A model generated the notes under the pieces. That model ran no database searches, had not been told where the DNA came from, and saw nothing but the letters and a program-made list of their open reading frames with translations. Made by a program: the position numbers and the translations under genes. 64,000 nt of DNA from Pseudomonas sp. P7548 (lineage in GTDB: Bacteria; Pseudomonadota; Gammaproteobacteria; Pseudomonadales; Pseudomonadaceae), in NCBI RefSeq assembly GCF_013386585.1, contig NZ_JACARO010000059.1:1-64000 (forward strand), written 5' to 3'. This document shows positions 1-10,012 of the stretch, piece by piece; position 1 is the first letter of the stretch, and each line of letters opens with the position of its first letter.

Positions 1-104
1 TTGTTTTGGGCGGTCGAAAAGCCAGCTAACATCCCAACTCCGCCAACAACTCCCCACAGTGCTAAAGTCGCACCCTCGATTTTGCTTTTCCCAAGGAAGC
101 CGTT

Positions 105-3100
105 ATGCCGGATGCAACGTCCCTCAGCGCTGGATTCATGGTGGTTCACGGCAACCGCCTGGACGAACTGCGCAGCCTGGTGGTCAGTTGGATGCGCCGC
201 TATCCACTGGCGCCCCTGGAAAACGAAATTGCCTTGGTACAAAGCAACGGTATCGCACAGTGGCTCAAATTGGCCCTGGCTGAAGATCCGGAAGACGACG
301 ACATGGGCGGTTGTGGCATCGCTGCTGCAATTGACGTGCAGCTACCCGGTAGTTTCATGTGGCAGCTCTATCGCATGGTCTTGGGCAAGGATGAAATTCC
401 GCCCAAGTCTCTGCTCGATAAAGCGCCGCTGACCTGGCGCCTCATGCGGCTGCTTCCAGAGCTCATCAATCAACCGCACTTTGAACCATTGCAGCGTTTC
501 CTCACCCACGACACTGACCTGCGCAAACGCTACCAACTCGCCGAGCGTCTGGCTGACCTGTTCGATCAATACCAGGTCTATCGTGCCGACTGGCTGGAGG
601 ACTGGGCAGCCGGCCGCCACCAATTGCGTAGCGCCAGAGGCGAGCCCAAGCCACTCAACCCCGCCAACTGCTGGCAAGCCGAGCTATGGCGCGCGCTGCT
701 GTTGGACGTAGGAGAAGAGGGCATGGCCGAAAGCCGCGCCGGTGTCCACCAGCGTTTTATCGAACGCATCAACAGCCTTGAAAAAGCTCCGGCAGGCTTG
801 CCATCCCGGGTGATTGTGTTCGGCATCTCATCTTTGCCCGCGCAAGCGTTGGAAGCTCTCGCCGGCCTGGCACGCTTCAGCCAAGTCTTGTTGTGCGTGC
901 ACAACCCTTGCCGTCACCACTGGTCTGACATCGTCGCCGACAAAGACCTGCTGCGTAACGAGTACAAGCGTCAAGCCCGTAAAGCCGGAATGCCGGTCAC
1001 CATCGACCCACAAACCTTGCACCAGCACGCCCATCCACTGCTGGCAGCCTGGGGCAAACAAGGTCGCGACTACATCAGCCTGCTGGACAGCTACGACGAC
1101 CCCAACAGCTACCGCGCCGCCTTCCGCGATGAGCGCATCGACCTGTTCAGCGACAGCCAGCCCACCACGCTGCTCAACCAGCTCCAGGACGACATCCTCG
1201 AACTGCGCCCGCTCAACGAAACCCGCGAGCTATGGCCCGCCGTGGACCTGGAACACGACACCTCAATCCGCTTCCACATTGCCCACAGCGCCCAGCGCGA
1301 AGTGGAAATCCTCCACGACCAATTGCTCCAGCGCTTCAGCGCAGACCCCACGCTGCGCCCCCGGGACATCATCGTCATGGTCCCCGACGTCGACAGCTAC
1401 GCACCGCATATTCGCGCAGTGTTCGGCCAACTGGAAAAAAGCGACCCCCGTTTCATTCCCTTTACCCTCACCGACCAAGGCCAACGCGGCCGCGACCCTC
1501 TGCTGATCGCTGTCGAACACCTGCTCAAACTCCCCGACAGCCGCTTCCCCGTCAGCGAAATCCTCGACTTGCTTGACGTGCCCGCCCTGCGCGAGCGCTT
1601 CGCGATCAAGGAACGCGACCTGCCCACACTGCATCGCTGGATCGAAGGCGCCGGCATACGCTGGGGGCTCAATGCCGAACAACGCGCGGGGCTCGGCCTG
1701 CCGGATGAGCTGGAGCAAAACAGTTGGCGGTTCGGCCTGCGCCGCATGTTGCTGGGTTACGCGGTCGGCTCCGGCGCTGCGTGTCACGGTATCGAGCCCT
1801 ACGACGAAATTGGTGGCCTTGACGCTGCCCTTATCGGCCCCTTGGTCGCCCTGCTCGATGCATTGAATGACGCGCACCAAGCGCTGTCCCAACCAGCCGC
1901 CCCTCAACAATGGGGCGAGCGACTGCAACGCTTGATGCAACTGTTCTTCCTGCCGAGCAGTGAACACGACGACTACTTGCTGGGCCAACTCGAGCAACTG
2001 CGAGAGACCTGGTTGGAAACCTGTGAGTCCGTCGGCTTGCAGGATGAGTTGCCGCTCACCGTCGTCCGTGAAGCCTGGCTGGCCGGACTGGATCAAGGTC
2101 GCCTGTCCCAACGCTTCCTCGCTGGAGCTGTCAATTTTTGCACCTTGATGCCTATGCGTGCGATCCCGTTCAAGCTCGTATGCCTGCTCGGCATGAACGA
2201 CGGCGACTACCCGCGCGCCCAGCCACCCTTGGACTTCGACCTCATGGGCAGTGATTACCGTCCTGGCGACCGTTCACGCCGTGAAGACGACCGTTACCTG
2301 CTACTCGAAGCCCTGTTGTCAGCCCGAGACCAGTTGTACATCAGCTGGGTGGGCCGCAGCATCCGCGACAACAGTGACCGCCCAGCCTCCGTGCTGATCG
2401 GTCAATTGCGTGACCACCTCGCCAGTGGCTGGCACAACGCAAATACAGAAGAGCTCCTGCTGGACGCCATGACTCAGGAACACCCACTCCAGCCCTTCAG
2501 CGCACGCTATTTCCACGAAGGTGACCCACTGTTCAGCTACGCCCGTGAATGGCAGTTGCTCCACGAAGCACCGGTTACCAGGCTTGAAGAAGAAGGGCTC
2601 ACACAATACGAGCAGGAAGAACCCCTGACCCTCGGTCAGTTGCAGGACTTCCTGCGCAACCCGGTCAAACACTTCTTCAGCCAGCGTCTGAAAGTTTTCT
2701 TTGAGGCCGCTGAAGTGCCGCTGGCCGACGAAGAACCCTTCGTGCTCGACGCGCTGCAACGCTACAGCCTCAGCGACAGCCTGCTGAATGCCGCACTGAC
2801 GCAGCCCGACCATCTCGACCAAGCCCTAAGCGCGCAGGCCCTGCGCTTGCAAGGTAGTGGCCTGTTGCCCATGGTCGGCTTTGGCGAATATTTGCGTAAC
2901 GAGCTGATCGAGCCGTTGCCTGACCTGCTGCAACGTTACCAACAATTACTCGCCCTCTGGCCGACGCCTCACACTGGCGCGGAACCGATCAATTTTGAGC
3001 ATCAAGGCATTCAACTTGACGGCTGGATCAGTGGCCTGCACCGGCGCAGTGATGGTGGCTTGTTGAGTGTCACCACCATCCCCAACAGCATCGGCTCGAT

Positions 3101-3557
3101 CAAATCACGCAAATGGCATCGCCTGATCCGTCCCTGGGTCAATCACGTGGTTGCCTGCGCCTGCGGGCTGCCGTTGAGTACCGGCTTGGTGGCCAGCGAT
3201 GACACTTTGTTGCTGTCACCTCTGGATAAACCTGCCGCCCAGGAAATCCTCGGCCACCTGCTGCTGGCCTGGCATACCGGCATGAGCAAACCGCTGTCTG
3301 TCGCCGTTAAAACCGCCTTCGCCTGGCTCGGCCAAACCGATCCTGTAAAAGCCCTGGCAGCAGCGAGTAAAGCCTACGAGGGCGACGGCCTCACAACCGA
3401 TGGTGAACGCCGTGAAACCCCAGCGCTCACGCGACAGTTCCCCGACTTCGCCACCCTGATGGCGAGTGAAGAGTTCGAAGGTTGGTGCGAAACCCTATAT
3501 CGCCCCCTGCTCAACGCTCCATGGCGATCACTGACAGGCGAGGAGGCCGGCGCATGA
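105..3557 (+). CDS. recC: RecBCD enzyme subunit RecC (exodeoxyribonuclease V gamma)
   Basis: This 1,150-residue protein matches RecC, the Chi-recognising, DNA-splitting subunit of the RecBCD helicase-nuclease that repairs double-strand breaks in the cytoplasm. The N-terminal part has the RecC-type run ALVQSNGIAQWLKLALA near residue 45, and the middle has FKLVCLLGMNDGDYPR near residue 690, both typical of the family. Its length is close to that of E. coli RecC (about 1,120). The ATG at 105 has a good ribosome-binding site (AAGGA, 7 bases upstream). The stop codon overlaps the start of recB (ATGA), so the two are translationally coupled. The first 104 bases of the window hold no gene that I can support. 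Confidence 0.96.
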   Translation: MPDATSLSAGFMVVHGNRLDELRSLVVSWMRRYPLAPLENEIALVQSNGIAQWLKLALAEDPEDDDMGGCGIAAAIDVQLPGSFMWQLYRMVLGKDEIPPKSLLDKAPLTWRLMRLLPELINQPHFEPLQRFLTHDTDLRKRYQLAERLADLFDQYQVYRADWLEDWAAGRHQLRSARGEPKPLNPANCWQAELWRALLLDVGEEGMAESRAGVHQRFIERINSLEKAPAGLPSRVIVFGISSLPAQALEALAGLARFSQVLLCVHNPCRHHWSDIVADKDLLRNEYKRQARKAGMPVTIDPQTLHQHAHPLLAAWGKQGRDYISLLDSYDDPNSYRAAFRDERIDLFSDSQPTTLLNQLQDDILELRPLNETRELWPAVDLEHDTSIRFHIAHSAQREVEILHDQLLQRFSADPTLRPRDIIVMVPDVDSYAPHIRAVFGQLEKSDPRFIPFTLTDQGQRGRDPLLIAVEHLLKLPDSRFPVSEILDLLDVPALRERFAIKERDLPTLHRWIEGAGIRWGLNAEQRAGLGLPDELEQNSWRFGLRRMLLGYAVGSGAACHGIEPYDEIGGLDAALIGPLVALLDALNDAHQALSQPAAPQQWGERLQRLMQLFFLPSSEHDDYLLGQLEQLRETWLETCESVGLQDELPLTVVREAWLAGLDQGRLSQRFLAGAVNFCTLMPMRAIPFKLVCLLGMNDGDYPRAQPPLDFDLMGSDYRPGDRSRREDDRYLLLEALLSARDQLYISWVGRSIRDNSDRPASVLIGQLRDHLASGWHNANTEELLLDAMTQEHPLQPFSARYFHEGDPLFSYAREWQLLHEAPVTRLEEEGLTQYEQEEPLTLGQLQDFLRNPVKHFFSQRLKVFFEAAEVPLADEEPFVLDALQRYSLSDSLLNAALTQPDHLDQALSAQALRLQGSGLLPMVGFGEYLRNELIEPLPDLLQRYQQLLALWPTPHTGAEPINFEHQGIQLDGWISGLHRRSDGGLLSVTTIPNSIGSIKSRKWHRLIRPWVNHVVACACGLPLSTGLVASDDTLLLSPLDKPAAQEILGHLLLAWHTGMSKPLSVAVKTAFAWLGQTDPVKALAAASKAYEGDGLTTDGERRETPALTRQFPDFATLMASEEFEGWCETLYRPLLNAPWRSLTGEEAGA

Positions 3558-6500
3558 GCAGCAAACCCTTGGCCCTGGCCTTCCCGCTCAAAGGCAGCCA
3601 GCTGATTGAAGCCAGCGCCGGCACCGGCAAGACCTTCACTATCTCCGCCCTCTATCTGCGCCTTGTGCTCGGGCACGGTGGTGATGAGTCAGGCTTTGGC
3701 CGCGAACTGCTGCCACCGCAAATCCTGGTGGTGACCTTCACTGATGCGGCCACCAAGGAATTGCGTGAGCGCATCCGCATCCGTCTGTCCGAGGCCGCGC
3801 GCTTCTTCCGTGACGAAATCCCGCAGCCGGACACCTTGATCGCCGACTTGCGTGATCAATACCCACCGGAACAATGGCCCGCCTGCGCTAACCGATTGGA
3901 CATCGCAGCCCAATGGATGGACGAAGCCGCTGTCTCCACCATCCACAGTTGGTGCCAGCGCATGCTGCGCGAACACGCCTTCGACAGCGGCAGCCTGTTC
4001 ACCCAGACCCTGGAAACCGACCACAGCGACCTGCTCGGCGAAGTCCTGCGCGACTACTGGCGGCTGTTCTGCTACCCCATGCACGACGACGCGCTCAACT
4101 GGGTGCGCAATAACTGGGGCGGCCCTGCCGCATTGATGCCGCGAGTGCGCGCACTGTTCGGCAGCGAACGGCCCACCGACGAAACCCGCGACCCTGCCGA
4201 GTTGATCAACGCCTGCCTGCAGGAGCGCCGTGAGGCGCTGATACAAATCAAGGCCCCCTGGCAACAATGGGCCGCCGAGCTGCGCGACATCTGCCTGCAA
4301 GCCGTGGCCGCCAAAGCCGTCGATGGCCGCAAGATGCAAGCCCGCTACTTCGAGCCCTGGTTCGAAAAAATCAGTGCCTGGGCCGCTGACGAAACCCTGG
4401 AACAACTGGACATCGGTACCGGTTTCACCCGCCTTACGCCCGACGGCATGGCCGAAGCCTGGAAAGGTGAGCCACCGCATCACCCCGGCATCGACGCCAT
4501 GGCCGGCCTCAAGGCTGCTCTCGACGCGCTGCCAAGCCCTGACGCCGCCGTGTTGCAACACGCCGCTGGTTGGGTCGGCAAACGCTTTGAGGACGAAAAA
4601 CGCCGTCGTGCCGAAATGGGCTTCGACGACATGCTCATCCGCCTCAATGCCGCCCTGCAAGCCGACGGCGGTGAGCGCCTGGCCAGTGTGATTCGCGAAC
4701 AGTTCCCGGTGGCGCTGATCGATGAGTTCCAGGACACGGACCCGGTGCAATACAGCATCTTCGACAGCATCTACCGCATCGAAGAAAACCACCTCGACAG
4801 CGGCCTGTTCCTGATCGGCGACCCTAAGCAAGCGATCTACGCTTTCCGCGGTGCCGACATCTACACCTACCTGCGCGCGCGCCAGTCCACCACCGGTCGC
4901 CACCACACCCTGGGCACCAACTTCCGCTCCAGCCACGCGATGGTCGAGGCGGTCAACCATGTGTTCCAACGTGCGGAAACCGGCCGTGGCGCTTTCCTGT
5001 TCCGTCAGCCGGATGGCGAAAACCCGGTGCCGTTCCAGTCGGTGCTGTCCCAGGGCCGCAAGGAACAGCTGCAAGTGGACGGGCATACGCTGCCCGCCAT
5101 GAACCTCTGGCACTTGTCCACCGACCAGCCGATATCCAACGTGGTTTATCGCCAGCAACTGGCAGCGGCCTGTGCCACGCAAATTGTTGAGTTGCTCAAT
5201 GGCGGGCAGCAAGGTACGGCGGGTTTCCTGCAGCCGGACGCGAGCTTCAAGGGCGTGCTTCCATCGGATATCGCCATCCTGGTTCGTGATGGCAAGGAGG
5301 CCCAGGCGGTGCGGGCCGAGTTGGCCGCCCGGGGCGTGCGCAGCGTTTACTTGTCGGATAAAGACTCCGTCTTTGCCGCCCAGGAAGCCCATGACCTGCT
5401 CGCGTGGCTCAAGGCCTGCGCCGAGCCGGATGTCGAGCGCCCCCTGCGTGCCGCCTTGGCCTGCGTCACCCTGAACCTTTCGTTGCCGGAACTGGAGCGC
5501 CTGAATCAAGACGAACTGGCGTGGGAAACCCGCGTCATGCAGTTCCGAGGTTACCGTGCGATCTGGCGCACCCAAGGCGTGCTGCCAATGTTGCGACGCC
5601 TGCTCCATGACTTCCAACTGCCACAAACCCTGATCGCCCGCAGTGACGGCGAGCGCGTGCTGACCAACCTGCTGCATCTGAGTGAACTGTTGCAACAGGC
5701 TGCATCGGAACTGGACGGTGAACAGGCGCTGATCCGCCACCTAGCCGAGCACCTGGCACTCTCCGGGCAAGCCGGTGAAGAGCAGATCCTGCGCCTGGAA
5801 AGCGATGAGCAACTGGTCAAGGTGGTGACCATCCACAAGTCCAAGGGCCTGGAGTACGACCTGGTTTTCCTGCCCTTCATCTGTTCGGCCAAGCCGGTCG
5901 ACGGCAGCCGCTTGCCCCTTCACTACCATGATGAAAACGGTAAATCCCAGGTCAGCCTGCGCCCAACCGTCGAGCTGATCGCCCAAGCCGATGACGAGCG
6001 CCTCGCCGAAGACCTGCGCTTGTTCTACGTGGCGCTGACCCGCGCCAAGCATGCGTGCTGGCTCGGCATCGCCGACCTCAAGCGCGGCAACAACAGCAGC
6101 TCCGTGCTGCACCTTTCGGCACTCGGTTATCTACTGGGTGCGGGAGCCTCGCTGGGCGAGTCCGCTGGCCTTGCACGTTGGCTGCTGGATCTTCAGGAAG
6201 GCTGCCAGGCCATCCACTATGGCCCGGTGCCCGAAGTCACCAGCACCCTGTTCCATCCACCCAAAAATGAAGCCACCTTGCTCGCACCCTTGCTGCCCAA
6301 ACGCAAGGCGGCGGAGAACTGGTGGATAGCGTCCTACAGCGCGCTGCGTATTGGCGACAGCATGAGCGCCGCCAGCCTCGAAGCACCGGAAAACCCACAG
6401 GCCCAGAAGCTGTTCGATGACGAGCGTCTGGACCCCGATGCACCGCGCGAAGTAGCCGCCTCGGGTGGCGACATTCACCGTTTCCCACGAGGGCCGAACC

Positions 6501-7228
6501 CAGGCACGTTCCTCCACGGCCTGTTGGAATGGGCGGGTGAGGAGGGCTTCAACGTCACCCCGGTAGCTATCGAAAAAGCCGTGGGCGCCCGCTGCAACCG
6601 CCGTAACTGGGAAGGCTGGATCGTCACCTTGAGCAGTTGGCTGGGCCACCTGCTGCAAACACCGTTGCCGGTGGATAACGGCCACATCACCCTCAGCGGC
6701 CTCACGCAGTACCAGATCGAAATGGAGTTCTGGTTCGCCAGCCACAAAGTCGACGTGCTCGCCCTCGACAAACTGGTGTGCCAGTACACCCACGGGGGCG
6801 TCTCTCGCGTCGCCGCCGAACCGGTGTTGCTCAACGGCATGTTCAAGGGGTTTATCGACCTGACCTTCGAACACGACGGCCGCTATTACGTGGCCGATTA
6901 CAAATCCAACTGGCTCGGCCCTGACGATTCGGCCTACACCCATGAGGCTATGGAACAGTCGATTCTCGACCATCGGTACGACCTGCAGTACGTACTTTAC
7001 CTGCTGGCCCTGCACCGACAACTGAAGGCGCGCCTGCCGGACTACGACTACGAGCGCCATGTGGGCGGTGCGTTGTATGTATTTCTGCGCGGTACTCAGT
7101 CCGCCAGCCAAGGCGCTTATTTCACCCGGCCACCACGGGCGTTGATCGAAGGTCTGGACCTGATGTTCCAGGGCAAACCCATCCCGCCCAAGGCCGCGCC
7201 CGCCTGGGAACAAGGAGTGCTGCTATGA
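3554..7228 (+). CDS. recB: RecBCD enzyme subunit RecB (helicase-nuclease, beta)
   Basis: This 1,224-residue protein is the 3'-5' helicase and nuclease subunit of RecBCD. A UvrD-type Walker A (ASAGTGKTFT) lies at residues 20-29, the Walker B-like LIDEFQDTDPVQ follows near residue 390, and the helicase motif VVTIHKSKGLEYD is near residue 755. The C-terminus carries the RecB nuclease domain, with GFIDLTFEHDGRYYVADYKS containing the catalytic Asp and Lys of the D-Y-K motif. I chose the ATG at 3554, inside the recC stop (ATGA overlap), because it gives the expected N-terminus; the open frame extends further upstream into recC. The stop codon overlaps recD in the same way. Confidence 0.96.
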   Translation: MSSKPLALAFPLKGSQLIEASAGTGKTFTISALYLRLVLGHGGDESGFGRELLPPQILVVTFTDAATKELRERIRIRLSEAARFFRDEIPQPDTLIADLRDQYPPEQWPACANRLDIAAQWMDEAAVSTIHSWCQRMLREHAFDSGSLFTQTLETDHSDLLGEVLRDYWRLFCYPMHDDALNWVRNNWGGPAALMPRVRALFGSERPTDETRDPAELINACLQERREALIQIKAPWQQWAAELRDICLQAVAAKAVDGRKMQARYFEPWFEKISAWAADETLEQLDIGTGFTRLTPDGMAEAWKGEPPHHPGIDAMAGLKAALDALPSPDAAVLQHAAGWVGKRFEDEKRRRAEMGFDDMLIRLNAALQADGGERLASVIREQFPVALIDEFQDTDPVQYSIFDSIYRIEENHLDSGLFLIGDPKQAIYAFRGADIYTYLRARQSTTGRHHTLGTNFRSSHAMVEAVNHVFQRAETGRGAFLFRQPDGENPVPFQSVLSQGRKEQLQVDGHTLPAMNLWHLSTDQPISNVVYRQQLAAACATQIVELLNGGQQGTAGFLQPDASFKGVLPSDIAILVRDGKEAQAVRAELAARGVRSVYLSDKDSVFAAQEAHDLLAWLKACAEPDVERPLRAALACVTLNLSLPELERLNQDELAWETRVMQFRGYRAIWRTQGVLPMLRRLLHDFQLPQTLIARSDGERVLTNLLHLSELLQQAASELDGEQALIRHLAEHLALSGQAGEEQILRLESDEQLVKVVTIHKSKGLEYDLVFLPFICSAKPVDGSRLPLHYHDENGKSQVSLRPTVELIAQADDERLAEDLRLFYVALTRAKHACWLGIADLKRGNNSSSVLHLSALGYLLGAGASLGESAGLARWLLDLQEGCQAIHYGPVPEVTSTLFHPPKNEATLLAPLLPKRKAAENWWIASYSALRIGDSMSAASLEAPENPQAQKLFDDERLDPDAPREVAASGGDIHRFPRGPNPGTFLHGLLEWAGEEGFNVTPVAIEKAVGARCNRRNWEGWIVTLSSWLGHLLQTPLPVDNGHITLSGLTQYQIEMEFWFASHKVDVLALDKLVCQYTHGGVSRVAAEPVLLNGMFKGFIDLTFEHDGRYYVADYKSNWLGPDDSAYTHEAMEQSILDHRYDLQYVLYLLALHRQLKARLPDYDYERHVGGALYVFLRGTQSASQGAYFTRPPRALIEGLDLMFQGKPIPPKAAPAWEQGVLL

Positions 7229-9294
7229 GCCTGTCGCCGCTTCCGCTTGAGGAACTGTTGCCCCTCAGCCGCGCGGGCGACCTGGTGCAACTGCTGGAGC
7301 GATGGGTTGATCGTGGCTGGCTGCGTGCCTTGGACAAAGCGTTCGTCGGTTTCCTGCACGAACTCGACCCACAGGCCGACCCGTTGGTGCTGCTGGCAGC
7401 GGCCTTGACCAGCCACCAGTTGGGCCACGGTCACGTCTGCCTAGACCTGTTCGAAACCCTCAAGGCCCCCGACTTTGCCCTGTCCCTGCCGCCCGAGGGC
7501 GACCTGCAAACCGGCGCCATGCTGTTGCCGTCGCAACTGCTCGACGGGTTGGACGGTGCTCATTGGTGCCATGCGCTGGCTGCCAGCCACTTGGTCGCCC
7601 TGGCCGTCGATGGCAGCGAAGCCGCCCAAAGCCGGCCCTTGGTTCTGTCGGGAAAACGCCTGTATCTGCGCCGCTACTGGACCTACGAGCGGCGCATCGA
7701 CACGGCCCTGCGCCTGCGACTGGCGACCCAGGAAACCGTCAGCGCCGACTTGCCCCAGCGACTCAATGGCCTGTTCGATCAGCCCCCGCCTGACGGTGTG
7801 ATCGACTGGCAGAAATTGGCCTGTGCCCTGGCCACTCGCGGTGCCTTCAGTATCGTCACCGGCGGCCCTGGCACCGGCAAGACCACCACCGTGGTGCGGC
7901 TGCTTGCGCTGTTGCAGGGCCCGGCCGTGGAAACCGGCAGCCCGCTGCGCATCCGTCTGGCCGCCCCCACCGGTAAAGCCGCGGCACGCCTTACCGAATC
8001 CATCAGCCAGCAGGTGCTGTCGCTGAAAGTGCCGGACAGCGTGAAGGAAAAAATCCCGACCCAGGTCACCACCGTTCACCGCTTGCTGGGCAGCCGCCCG
8101 GGCACGCGGCACTTCCGTCATCACGTCGGTAACCCGCTGCCCCTGGATGTGCTGGTGGTGGACGAAGCCTCGATGATCGACCTGGAAATGATGGCCAACT
8201 TGCTGGACGCCTTGCCGCCCCACGCACGTCTGGTATTGCTGGGGGACAAAGACCAACTCGCCTCGGTCGAGGCGGGCGCGGTACTCGGCGATCTGTGCCG
8301 CGATGCCGAGGCTGGCTGGTACAGCCCTCACACGCGGCATTGGCTGCAAGCGGTCAGCGGCGAAGACCTCAGCGCCAGCGGCCTGCAAGAAGACCTCGAC
8401 GGCAGTCACCCGTTGGCGCAACAGGTGGTGATGCTGCGTTATTCGCGGCGATTCGGCGAAGGCAGCGGCATCGGGCAACTGGCGCGTTGGGTCAACCAGC
8501 AAAATGCCGAAGAGGCTCGCAAGCTCCTGGCGGCACGCAGTCACGCCGACCTGTTCTGCCTCAGCCTCAAAGGCGAGCACGACCACGCATTGGAGCGCCT
8601 GGTGCTGGACGGGCAGGGCGACGGCGCCCAGGGGTATCGTTATTACCTCAATCTGCTGCAAAGCGCCCGACCGCCCCTTGATACGCCGCGCGAAAACGCG
8701 GCGTGGATCCACTGGGCGCAACAGTTGCTCGAGGCTTTCGACGCCTTCCAATTGCTCTGTGCCGTGCGCAAGGGGCCGTGGGGCGTCGAAGGTCTCAACC
8801 TGCGTATCACGGCGGCCCTGCGCAAAGTGCGGCTGATCGAAGGCGATGATCAATGGTACGAAGGTCGCCCGGTATTGATGACCCGCAACGATTACGGCCT
8901 GGGCCTGATGAACGGTGACATCGGCATTGCCTTGAAATTGCCCGAAAGCGATGGCGGCCCCCAGGTGCTGCGTGTGGCCTTCCCGCGCAACGACGGCCAG
9001 GGCGGTGTGCGCTTTGTGCTGCCCAGCCGGCTCAACGACGTGGAAACCGTGTACGCCATGACCGTGCACAAATCCCAGGGCTCGGAGTTCACCCACACCG
9101 CCTTGATCCTGCCGGACGCACTGAACCCGGTACTAACCAAGGAGCTGATCTACACCGGCATCACCCGGGCCAAGCGTTGGTTCAGCCTGATCGAGCCCCG
9201 TGGCGGCGTGTTCGAGGAGGCAGTGCGACGCAAGGTCAAGCGTTTGAGCGGGCTGATGCTTGAGCTGGATCATGCCGCTGAAAAAATTGACTGA
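7225..9294 (+). CDS. recD: RecBCD enzyme subunit RecD (5'-3' helicase, alpha)
   Basis: This 689-residue superfamily 1 helicase is the third RecBCD subunit. Walker A (GGPGTGKT) is at residues 213-220, Walker B follows as LVVDEASMID, and the C-terminal helicase motif is YAMTVHKSQGSEF. The ATG overlaps the recB stop by four bases, completing a recC-recB-recD operon in the order usual for Pseudomonas. An intrinsic terminator lies 56 bases downstream. Confidence 0.96.
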   Translation: MSLSPLPLEELLPLSRAGDLVQLLERWVDRGWLRALDKAFVGFLHELDPQADPLVLLAAALTSHQLGHGHVCLDLFETLKAPDFALSLPPEGDLQTGAMLLPSQLLDGLDGAHWCHALAASHLVALAVDGSEAAQSRPLVLSGKRLYLRRYWTYERRIDTALRLRLATQETVSADLPQRLNGLFDQPPPDGVIDWQKLACALATRGAFSIVTGGPGTGKTTTVVRLLALLQGPAVETGSPLRIRLAAPTGKAAARLTESISQQVLSLKVPDSVKEKIPTQVTTVHRLLGSRPGTRHFRHHVGNPLPLDVLVVDEASMIDLEMMANLLDALPPHARLVLLGDKDQLASVEAGAVLGDLCRDAEAGWYSPHTRHWLQAVSGEDLSASGLQEDLDGSHPLAQQVVMLRYSRRFGEGSGIGQLARWVNQQNAEEARKLLAARSHADLFCLSLKGEHDHALERLVLDGQGDGAQGYRYYLNLLQSARPPLDTPRENAAWIHWAQQLLEAFDAFQLLCAVRKGPWGVEGLNLRITAALRKVRLIEGDDQWYEGRPVLMTRNDYGLGLMNGDIGIALKLPESDGGPQVLRVAFPRNDGQGGVRFVLPSRLNDVETVYAMTVHKSQGSEFTHTALILPDALNPVLTKELIYTGITRAKRWFSLIEPRGGVFEEAVRRKVKRLSGLMLELDHAAEKID

Positions 9295-9349
9295 CAGGTC
9301 ACGCAATATTTCTGATTCAGTCGTCTGATTTTTCTGAAAAAATAGCGCG

Positions 9350-9380
9350 CCCCGTGAAGACCTACTCTTCGCGGGGTTTT
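9350..9380 (+). terminator. Intrinsic terminator after recCBD
   Basis: The arms CCCCGTGAAG and CTTCGCGGGG form a stem with one T-G wobble, followed directly by TTTT. It lies between recD and yfiR and separates the two operons. Confidence 0.8.
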
Positions 9381-9436
9381 CCGCCGCTGTGCTATCGTTG
9401 CGGCATCACCTTGAAAACACCTGAGAGAATTGCTGC

Positions 9437-10012
9437 ATGAACGTGGCTGTCTCGCCCGCAGAGCGCAGTTTGAGCTGGAGACGCATGTTACTGGTGGCGG
9501 TTCTGTGCCTGCTCGCGCCCCGGGTATTTGCCCAGTCGCCTGCCCCGGCCAGCCTGGCTGACCAGCGTGCCCAGGCGGTCACCCAAGTGGTGCTTGGCAT
9601 CCTCAGTTATGCCCGCTGGCCGGTGGAGCCTGCGCAATTGCGCCTGTGCATCATCGGGCCGACCCAATACACCGACGACCTGGTCAAAGGCACCACCCAG
9701 GCCACCGGCCGACCGGTGGTGGTGCAACGCCTGCTGGCGGATCATCCCGATATCGTCAACGCCTGTGACGCGGTGTACATCGGCAAGCTCACCGCCGATG
9801 AGCGTGGCCGCCTGTTTACCTCGTTGATCGGCCACCCGGTGCTCAGCATCAGCGAAGGCGGCGACCAATGCACCGTGGGCAGCCTGTTCTGCCTGCGCGT
9901 GGCGGATGACCAGGTGTCGTTCGAGGTCAACCTCGACTCCGTCGCTCGCAGCGGTGTGCGAATCCACCCCAGCGTGCTGCAACTGTCTCGTCGTCGGGCG
10001 CCTGCGCCATGA
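9437..10012 (+). CDS. yfiR: YfiR-family periplasmic repressor of the diguanylate cyclase YfiN
   Basis: This 191-residue protein has a signal peptide (hydrophobic segment about residues 17-31, probable cleavage after VFA) and the YfiR (DUF4154) fold. In P. aeruginosa, YfiR is a redox-sensitive periplasmic protein that holds the diguanylate cyclase YfiN inactive. The cysteine pattern fits: single cysteines in RLCIIG and NACDAV, and a C-x6-C pair in CTVGSLFC that matches the structural disulfide of the P. aeruginosa protein. It is the first gene of yfiR-yfiN-yfiB and its stop overlaps the yfiN start by four bases. The regulatory role here is inferred from family and operon structure. Confidence 0.93.
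   Translation: MNVAVSPAERSLSWRRMLLVAVLCLLAPRVFAQSPAPASLADQRAQAVTQVVLGILSYARWPVEPAQLRLCIIGPTQYTDDLVKGTTQATGRPVVVQRLLADHPDIVNACDAVYIGKLTADERGRLFTSLIGHPVLSISEGGDQCTVGSLFCLRVADDQVSFEVNLDSVARSGVRIHPSVLQLSRRRAPAP

Noticed and set aside
1..104. Short open frame at the window start
   Set aside because: It runs into recC in another frame and has no start signal or family pattern; it is most likely the recC upstream region.
3689..5740. A 683-codon open frame on the minus strand inside recB, and similar long frames opposite recD (7441-9096), mmsAB (13580-15751) and catB (upstream extension of catR)
   Set aside because: These follow the codon phase of well-supported genes in high-GC DNA, have no matching family pattern or ribosome-binding site, and overlap genes with clear motifs.
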